This document shows positions 58,458-64,000 of a DNA stretch of 64,000 nt, piece by piece. The stretch spans positions 2,790,001 through 2,854,000 of the forward strand of contig NZ_CP175563.1 of assembly GCF_046097065.1 (NCBI RefSeq). Reading direction: 5' to 3'. The translations under genes and the position numbers were made by a program. This DNA is from Syntrophus buswellii (lineage in GTDB: Bacteria; Desulfobacterota; Syntrophia; Syntrophales; Syntrophaceae). Position 1 is the first letter of the stretch. Every line of letters starts with the position of its first letter. A model generated the notes under the pieces. That model was not told the DNA's origin. It searched no databases and was given only the letters and a program-made list of their open reading frames with translations.

Positions 58458-60320
58458 ATTTTTTCCCTTAGAACCCCACTTGAAAGTCTGAAAAAAATCT
58501 TCGGGTACGACGCCTTCCGGCTTTCCCAGCAGGAGATCATCGAAGGGCTGATCAGCGGCGAGGACGCCTTTGTCCTGATGCCAACGGGCGGAGGCAAATC
58601 CCTGTGCTACCAGATCCCGGCCCTGCACCGTCCGGGGGTGGGGATTGTCGTTTCGCCCCTGATTTCCCTGATGAAGGATCAGGTTGACAGCCTCAAGGCC
58701 CACGGCGTAAAGGCGGCCTTTTACAATTCCTCCCTCAACAGTTCGGAAGCGCGAAAGGTGCTGGCCCGCCTTCATAGCAGCGACCTGGATCTGCTGTACA
58801 TCGCCCCGGAGCGCCTGATGAGCGGTGAGTTTCTCGAACGGCTCGCCGGCATTCCCATCGCCCTGTTCGCCATTGACGAGGCGCACTGCATTTCCCAGTG
58901 GGGCCATGACTTCCGCCCCGAATACCGGCAATTGGGGCGGCTGCGCGGCGTCTTCCCCGGCATCCCCTTGATCGCCCTGACGGCCACGGCTGAAGCGCAC
59001 ACCCGCACAGACATCCTGGACCGCCTGGGCCTCCGGAGTGCCCGGTGCTATGTCTCGGGATTCGACCGACCCAATATCCGCTATACGGTCCTGGAAAAGC
59101 AAAAGCCTTTCGCCCAGTTGACCACCTTTATCCAGCCCCGCTACAGAGAATCCGGTATCGTGTACTGCCTGAGCCGTCAGCGGGTGGAAAAGGTGGCCGG
59201 GCAGCTCCGCGAAGCCGGTTTCCGGGCGGCCCCCTACCACGCCGGACTCTCGGCAGGGGAACGGAAAAACGTGCAGGAGGATTTTCTCCGGGACGACATC
59301 CGGATCATCGTCGCCACCGTAGCCTTCGGCATGGGAATCGACAAATCCAATATCCGCTATGTGGTTCACTACGACATCCCGAAAAACATCGAGAGCTACT
59401 ATCAGGAAACGGGGCGCGCCGGACGCGACGGCCTGGCAGCGGAAGCCCTGCTTCTTTTCGGCTATGGCGACATCGCCGTGGCCCGGAGTCTGATCGAGAA
59501 TACGAAAAATCCTGAGCGGAAGAGGATCGAGCTGCACAAGCTCAATTCCATGGTGAGCTATGCCGAGGCTCTGAGCTGCCGCCGACGCATCCTGCTGGGT
59601 TATTTCGGTGATCACCTCGCGGAAGATTGCGGCAATTGCGACATCTGCCTCCATCCGCCACAACTGGTCGATGTGACGGAGGACGCCCGCAAGGCCCTGT
59701 CCTGCGTTTACCGGGTGGGGCAGCGGTTCGGCATGGGGCACGTCATCGACGTACTGCGCGGCTCCCAGAAGGAGCGACTTCTGGAGCTGGGCCACCACCG
59801 GCTGTCAACTTACGGGATCGGCCGGGACAAGAGCCAGCAGTACTGGGGAAGCCTCCTTCACCACCTGGTTCACAACGGCTTTCTGGAACAGGACGTGGGC
59901 AATTATTCGATCCTCAGGCTCACGGATTCCGCCCGCCCCATCCTGCGCGGCGAACAGCCTCTGACCATGGCCGCACCGAGAGTCAGAGCGGACACCGTTT
60001 CCGCGAAAGAAAAGAGCAAGGCCGGCCGCGGGAAGGGTCCGGAAACGCCTGACGCCTACGGGGCGCTTTTCGAAACCCTGCGCGCCCTGCGCAAAAGGCT
60101 GGCCGACAAGGCCGGCGTACCTCCCTACGTCATTTTCAGCGATACCTCCCTGGCTCAAATGGCCGCATTCCGGCCCACGGATACGGAGGCGTTCCAGAAC
60201 ATCCACGGTGTCGGAGCCCACAAGCTGGAGCGCTATGGCCCGGATTTCCTGGAAGAAATCCGCCGCTTCATCAGCACCCGCCTTGAAGGCGCGGCGAAGA
60301 GGGATCCGGTTCAAGCGTGA
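58458..60320 (+). CDS. recQ: ATP-dependent DNA helicase RecQ (non-canonical start)
   Basis: 3'-5' helicase of recombination and repair. Walker A MPTGGGKSLCYQ, DEAH-type IDEAHCISQWGHDFRPEY, motif III LTATA, motif VI QETGRAGRDG, the zinc-binding Cys cluster (CRRRILLGYFGD...CGNCDIC), and a C-terminal HRDC domain (FETLRALRKRLADKAG) are all intact. The conserved N-terminus (ESLKKIFGYDAFRLSQQEII) is encoded from about 58482, but the frame from the stop at 58440 has no ATG, GTG or TTG before the Walker A ATG at 58578. ATT 58458, twelve bases after AAGGA, is my proposed start. Confidence 0.88.
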   Translation: MFSLRTPLESLKKIFGYDAFRLSQQEIIEGLISGEDAFVLMPTGGGKSLCYQIPALHRPGVGIVVSPLISLMKDQVDSLKAHGVKAAFYNSSLNSSEARKVLARLHSSDLDLLYIAPERLMSGEFLERLAGIPIALFAIDEAHCISQWGHDFRPEYRQLGRLRGVFPGIPLIALTATAEAHTRTDILDRLGLRSARCYVSGFDRPNIRYTVLEKQKPFAQLTTFIQPRYRESGIVYCLSRQRVEKVAGQLREAGFRAAPYHAGLSAGERKNVQEDFLRDDIRIIVATVAFGMGIDKSNIRYVVHYDIPKNIESYYQETGRAGRDGLAAEALLLFGYGDIAVARSLIENTKNPERKRIELHKLNSMVSYAEALSCRRRILLGYFGDHLAEDCGNCDICLHPPQLVDVTEDARKALSCVYRVGQRFGMGHVIDVLRGSQKERLLELGHHRLSTYGIGRDKSQQYWGSLLHHLVHNGFLEQDVGNYSILRLTDSARPILRGEQPLTMAAPRVRADTVSAKEKSKAGRGKGPETPDAYGALFETLRALRKRLADKAGVPPYVIFSDTSLAQMAAFRPTDTEAFQNIHGVGAHKLERYGPDFLEEIRRFISTRLEGAAKRDPVQA

Positions 60321-60658
60321 GGCAGCCCGCCCCGGAACATGAAATAGACGGCCCCGACAAGACAGAAGGCGGCCCAGAGATAGTCCCATTTCAAGGGCTG
60401 TTTCATGATGAAAAAGGCGAAGCCGGCAAAAACCGTCATGGTAATGACTTCCTGGATGACCTTCAACTGACCGAGATCGTAATGGCGAAAGCCGATCCGG
60501 TTGGCGGGAACCTGCAGAATATACTCGAAAAAGGCGATGCCCCAGCTCAGGACGATCACCAGAAGCAGCGGCTTGCCGTTCATGTACTTGAGATGACCAT
60601 ACCAGGCGAACGTCATGAACAGGTTGGAAAGAAACAGCAGCGAAATGGTTTCCAGCAT
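60311..60658 (-). CDS. DUF486 membrane protein (DMT superfamily)
   Basis: A 115 aa protein with four predicted membrane helices and the DUF486 signature FMTFAWYGHLK, FFEYILQVPANRIG and QLKVIQEVITMTVFAGF. The function of the family is unknown; it is distantly related to small drug/metabolite transporters. GGAGG lies thirteen bases before the ATG. It converges on recQ, overlapping by ten bases. Confidence 0.85.
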   Translation of the reverse strand: MLETISLLFLSNLFMTFAWYGHLKYMNGKPLLLVIVLSWGIAFFEYILQVPANRIGFRHYDLGQLKVIQEVITMTVFAGFAFFIMKQPLKWDYLWAAFCLVGAVYFMFRGGLPHA

Positions 60659-60950
60659 AAGGAAATGTCAACCTCCTCTATTCTTCACGAACAATATAAA
60701 TCGCTGAACGCCTGAAACAGATGGAAGCCCTCTGTCTGTCCCGGTGTTTTCCCATAAATTGCGACGGCCTATAACACAATTTATGGGAAAAAACATTCCT
60801 CAAGAGCCTCCCGGACATTTTTTTCCTGCACGGTTTATGGCGTTGCCGTGCAATCCCCATTCCCTTCACAAAAGAGTTCCGCTCACCTGCAAAACGTGAT
60901 AGACGTTGAAGGATGTTGACTGAGATGAGACTCCAAGGAAGCCGAATGAG
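60659..60950. other. Divergent intergenic region between DUF486 and MFS genes
   Basis: 292 bases without a gene. It contains a 15-bp perfect inverted repeat (60747-60791) in an otherwise GC-rich neighbourhood and probably the promoters of both flanking genes; I see no clear -35/-10 pair. Confidence 0.4.
60747..60791. repeat. 15-bp perfect inverted repeat
   Basis: TTTTCCCATAAATTG (60747-60761) and CAATTTATGGGAAAA (60777-60791) with a 15-base loop. It can be extended by TG/CA with a two-base bulge. T residues precede and A residues follow, the reverse of a terminator. It is strikingly AT-rich compared with its surroundings: a regulatory site, hairpin RNA or miniature element. Confidence 0.55.
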
Positions 60951-62216
60951 ATGACCCGGGAAGAAAAAAGTTGGATACTCTACGATGTGGCCAATTCGGC
61001 CTTCATTCTGACGATTTCCACGGCCATTATGCCCATTTTTTTTAAAAATGTGGCAGCCCGGGGAGTGGAAAATGCCGTCTCCACGGCAAACTGGGGGATG
61101 GCCAACGCCTTTGCCTCCCTGCTGGTGGCGCTGCTCGCCCCTCTGCTGGGGACGCTGGCCGATTACCAGGGCTGGAAGAAGCGATTTTTCCTTGGATTCC
61201 TCTTCCTAGGCGTGATCTTCACGCTGCTGCTCACCCTGCCCGGCGAAGGCGATCAGGTGCTGTGCCTCCTGCTTTATGTGACGGCCTATATCGGCTTTGC
61301 GGGGGCCAACATCTTCTATGACGCCTTCCTCGTCGACGTCACTCCCGACTCGAAAATGGACTGGATTTCCTCCAACGGCTTCGCCTGGGGATACCTCGGC
61401 AGCACCGTCCCCTTTGTCCTGGCCATGATCCTGATTCAGAAGCCCTCCCTCGCCGGGCTCGATTCCCCGCTGCAGGCCACCCGCATCTCCTTTGTCCTCA
61501 CGGCCCTCTGGTGGCTGATCTTCTCCCTGCCCATGATCCGGAATGTCCATCAGCACCATTTTATTCCACCTTCGGCGCAGCCTCTGCGCGGCAGTTTCCG
61601 CCGCCTCATGGCCACCTTCCAGGAAATCCGACAGTACAGGCTGGCGTTTCTCTTTCTGCTTGCCTATTTTTTCTACATCGACGGCGTGGACACCATCATC
61701 CGCATGGCGACCGCCTATGGCGTGGACATCGGAATGACGACGTCCCAGCTGCTGACCCTCATCCTGGTTATCCAGATTCTCGCCTTTCCCTTCGCCCTGC
61801 TCTACGGGAAGCTGGCCGTGCTTCTGGGAACAAAGCCCATGCTCTATGTGGGACTGGGGGTGTATCTGATCATCGTGCTCATCGCCTTCTACCTTCCCGA
61901 ACTGCCCACGGCGTCAAAAAAAATCTTTTTCTATTGGATGCTGGCCGTTCTCATCGCCAGCTCCCAGGGCGGCCTTCAGGCTCTCAGCCGCTCCTATTTC
62001 GGCCGCCTCATCCCCAAGGAAAAGTCTGCTGAATTTTTCGGATTTTATAACATTTTCGGAAAATTCGCGGCGATTCTCGGACCCCTGCTGATGGCGCTGG
62101 CCAGTCGGATGACCGGCCAATCCCGGTACGGGATACTGAGCCTCGCTGTTCTTTTTGTTCTTGGCGGCCTGATCCTGTTGAGGATTCCCATGTCTGCCGC
62201 CGCGTCGGAGGAGTAA
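60951..62216 (+). CDS. MFS permease of the Atg22/UMF1 type
   Basis: A 421 aa inner-membrane protein with about twelve helices. The N-terminus EEKSWILYDVANSAFILTIS and YDAFLVDVTPDSKMDWISSNGFAWGYLGS are hallmarks of the Atg22-like (vacuole effluxer) family, bacterial members of which are presumed amino-acid or small-solute exporters. The substrate is unknown. AAGGA is thirteen bases before the ATG. It is five bases upstream of a phospholipase C-like gene. Confidence 0.88.
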   Translation: MTREEKSWILYDVANSAFILTISTAIMPIFFKNVAARGVENAVSTANWGMANAFASLLVALLAPLLGTLADYQGWKKRFFLGFLFLGVIFTLLLTLPGEGDQVLCLLLYVTAYIGFAGANIFYDAFLVDVTPDSKMDWISSNGFAWGYLGSTVPFVLAMILIQKPSLAGLDSPLQATRISFVLTALWWLIFSLPMIRNVHQHHFIPPSAQPLRGSFRRLMATFQEIRQYRLAFLFLLAYFFYIDGVDTIIRMATAYGVDIGMTTSQLLTLILVIQILAFPFALLYGKLAVLLGTKPMLYVGLGVYLIIVLIAFYLPELPTASKKIFFYWMLAVLIASSQGGLQALSRSYFGRLIPKEKSAEFFGFYNIFGKFAAILGPLLMALASRMTGQSRYGILSLAVLFVLGGLILLRIPMSAAASEE

Positions 62217-62221
62217 GAGTC

Positions 62222-63205
62222 ATGCCCAAGGAAGCAGCACACTGGATACTGGCGGAGCAGACCTGGCAGGCTATGCCTGACGGGCTTTTGAAAACGGAGA
62301 TCCAGGAAAACAAAGCCCTCTATTATCTGGGCTCTGTTGTCTTCGATACACCCTATTATGCCTTGACCGGGCAGAACCGGTCCAACCTGATCGCGGCGGC
62401 GAACAGGCTTCACGGCTACAGGGTTTCCAGCCCCTTTAACCCCTTCGGGCCGCTGGCAAAAAGTTCCGAAACATTGCCGGAGGGATACCGGCCTTTTCTG
62501 GCGGGCGCCATGACCCATGTGGCCGTGGATTCGGTCTTTCACCCCCTCATCTTCCACTTCAGCGGCAACGACAAGGATGTTCCATCGATCCAGGCCTCCC
62601 GCGCCGCGACCCGCCATCGCCGCCTTGAATCGGCGCTGGATCTCCACCTGTTAAGTCGCAACGGCAACGCTTCATTTCGAAACCTGCGCCTCATCGACCT
62701 GTACCGAAACCACGAAAACGAGGAAAGCGCCTTTCTGAAGCTGCTGAACCTGCTGTATTTCGGAAAGATCCTGGCCGCCAACTCCTCTTTGAAACTGACA
62801 TTCTGGCAGCATGCCCTGATTCACAACATCATCCAGCAGAGGCGCGTCCACCAGTTCCTCGGCCTCTTCGACATCCTGGCTCCCCGCCAGGCCCGCCGGA
62901 TCGAGCCGGTCGAAGCCCTCTTCTACGCTACCTGCCAGGAATCCGATCCCCGGTTCTTCCAGTCCACTCTCACCTACCGCCATCCGGTGACGGGAGAGGA
63001 GCAGGCCGACTCCGTCAGCTCACTCCAGGAGCGGGCTATTGCCTTCGCCCTGGAATGCCTGGAGCGGTTTGACGACACCAGAACCCAGGCCGAGTTGAAA
63101 AAGAGCCTGGCAGGAATGGTGTCCCCTTCGCTGTACTCCGGGTTGCCCCCCGACCCGGGCCGGGCAATGTCCTTTTTCGACATCCTCCATACCCTGGATC
63201 TCTGA
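62222..63205 (+). CDS. Zinc-dependent phospholipase C-like protein
   Basis: A 327 aa helical protein of the Zn-dependent phospholipase C superfamily: KEAAHWILAEQ near the start, YYLGSVVFDTPYY, and the His/Asp-rich LAGAMTHVAVDSVFHPLIFHFSG (metal ligands). No signal peptide, so it is probably cytosolic or membrane-associated. GGAGGAG precedes the ATG. Its coupling to the MFS gene suggests a shared function, which I cannot name. The true substrate in such cytosolic members is not established. Confidence 0.8.
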   Translation: MPKEAAHWILAEQTWQAMPDGLLKTEIQENKALYYLGSVVFDTPYYALTGQNRSNLIAAANRLHGYRVSSPFNPFGPLAKSSETLPEGYRPFLAGAMTHVAVDSVFHPLIFHFSGNDKDVPSIQASRAATRHRRLESALDLHLLSRNGNASFRNLRLIDLYRNHENEESAFLKLLNLLYFGKILAANSSLKLTFWQHALIHNIIQQRRVHQFLGLFDILAPRQARRIEPVEALFYATCQESDPRFFQSTLTYRHPVTGEEQADSVSSLQERAIAFALECLERFDDTRTQAELKKSLAGMVSPSLYSGLPPDPGRAMSFFDILHTLDL

Positions 63206-63326
63206 TTCCCCTCCGCGCCCACGAACAATAGCCGGGCGGCAAAAGGCCGGAAGGGCGCAGCCCGATGCCGGGGAAACGGCGCTGAGAGCGACATGCGCCC
63301 CGGAAGAGAGCGGCAGAGCGGGATTT

Positions 63327-64000
63327 TTACGGTTCCCAGGGTGTGATCAGCACTTTCAGGCAGCCCGCCGTCCGGTTGGCGAACAGTTCGTAACCCTTCA
63401 GAATTTCATTCAAGGGAACGGAATGGGTGCACAGGAAGCGGGTATCGATTTTCCCCTCTTCGATGAGTTCGATCAGCCTGGGCAGACGATCGACCGGCGC
63501 GACGCCCCAGCTCAAGGTGATATTGGTGCCCCAGGCCTCATCCAGGGGAAGGAGGAGCGGCTTTTCATAAATGCCGACGGTTGATATTCCGCCTCCGCAA
63601 CGAAGGGCGGAAAAGGCGATGTCAAAGGTCATCTGCCGTCCCGCACACTCGATGGTCCTGTCCGCACCGAACCCGTCGGTAAGCTCCCGGATGGCTTCAA
63701 CAACATTTGCTTCCGCTGGATTGAGAGCCAGATCCGCCACACCGGCTTTCATGGCCGCATCCAGCCGGGACGGCGACGTGTCTACGGCGATGATCCTTGA
63801 CGGTCCCCACAACCGGGCGGATGCCATGGCGCAGAGTCCGACGGGACCGGCCCCCACCACGGCCACCGTTTCAGCGGGCTCGATGCGGGCCAGCTCCGCC
63901 GCGAAGTAACCTGCGGACAGAACATCGCCGCAGAAGAGGACATCCCCGGGGGACAGGGATTCCGGAAATTTGAAGCAGTAGGCGTCGGCGTCCGGCAAGC
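63327..64000 (-). CDS. Zinc-type alcohol dehydrogenase (C-terminal part; continues beyond the window)
   Basis: Medium-chain dehydrogenase/reductase. VAVVGAGPVGLCAMASARLWG is the NAD(P)-binding Rossmann motif, with IAVDTSPSRLDAAMKAGVADLAL and the ECAGRQMTFDIAFSALRCGG segments. The frame is open to the window edge, so the N-terminal zinc-binding half is missing from view. It may act on glutathione-formaldehyde, threonine or another alcohol; the visible part does not decide. Confidence 0.85.
   Translation of the reverse strand, partial: LPDADAYCFKFPESLSPGDVLFCGDVLSAGYFAAELARIEPAETVAVVGAGPVGLCAMASARLWGPSRIIAVDTSPSRLDAAMKAGVADLALNPAEANVVEAIRELTDGFGADRTIECAGRQMTFDIAFSALRCGGGISTVGIYEKPLLLPLDEAWGTNITLSWGVAPVDRLPRLIELIEEGKIDTRFLCTHSVPLNEILKGYELFANRTAGCLKVLITPWEP

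Noticed and set aside
58179..59798. Minus-strand frame of 539 codons opposite the HPt gene and recQ
   Set aside because: It spans two real plus-strand genes with clear motifs; the composition is that of reverse-complemented GC-rich coding DNA.

Overview
The window looks like chromosomal DNA of an anaerobic deltaproteobacterium (Desulfobacterota), most likely a Syntrophus/Smithella-type member of the Syntrophales. This is inferred from gene order and protein character (prfA-prmC-murA-hisD and rimP-nusA-infB-DUF503-rbfA-nrnA-truB-rpsO-pnp blocks, a DUF39 homocysteine-biosynthesis protein, selA, and many PAS/hybrid kinases). No taxonomic marker in the window settles the genus. The DNA is GC-rich by eye and densely coding, so many long open frames on the opposite strand are shadows.

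Region 1 (1-22.6 kb, almost all minus strand) is housekeeping. It reads leftward as hemN-like radical SAM, selA, rluD-type pseudouridine synthase, pgeF/yfiH, rho, rpmE, prfA, prmC, murA, hisD, tRNA-Gly(CCC), rimP, nusA, infB, DUF503, rbfA, nrnA, truB, rpsO, pnp, dut and the start of a DUF39 gene. I see good promoters for the tRNA and rpmE, a terminator after the tRNA and a long imperfect hairpin between rpsO and pnp.

Region 2 (22.7-33 kb) holds peptide deformylase, a metallo-beta-lactamase-fold protein coupled to a DUF2600 (YtpB-type terpene synthase-like) protein, and two small exported proteins behind a candidate sigma-54 promoter. It continues with a sensor kinase convergent with a sigma-54-dependent response regulator, GAPDH, a nitroreductase, a small hypothetical gene, and a PAS-GGDEF gene interrupted by an in-frame TAA.

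Region 3 (33-39.5 kb, minus strand) is a tight eight-gene biotin operon: bioA, a FabZ-like hotdog protein, a long acyl carrier protein, a nitroreductase-fold flavoprotein, a ketoacyl-ACP synthase, a second hotdog protein, bioF and bioD. It sits behind a near-perfect BirA operator that overlaps a strong promoter. bioC, bioH, bioW, bioI and bioZ are absent from the window, so the embedded fatty-acid-synthase-like module is the natural candidate for making the pimeloyl precursor. The two hotdog proteins each keep a different half of the FabZ catalytic His/Glu pair, which suggests a split-site heterodimeric dehydratase.

Region 4 (39.7-58.4 kb, plus strand) is a signalling island. It contains an OmpA-like lipoprotein, a small membrane-anchored protein, two paralogous CHASE8-type hybrid kinases flanking a YfiR (DUF4154) protein, a REC-PAS-PAS-GGDEF-EAL protein, a TonB-dependent receptor, a large Cache-type kinase, a REC-PAS-kinase-REC hybrid, and a REC-HPt protein whose phospho-acceptor Asp is Glu. 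The parts recall YfiB/YfiR/YfiN, but the YfiN-like sensor has been put on histidine kinases and the c-di-GMP output moved to a response regulator.

Region 5 (58.4-64 kb) carries recQ without a canonical start codon, a DUF486 membrane protein, an Atg22-like MFS permease coupled to a zinc-dependent phospholipase C-like protein, and a partial zinc-type alcohol dehydrogenase.
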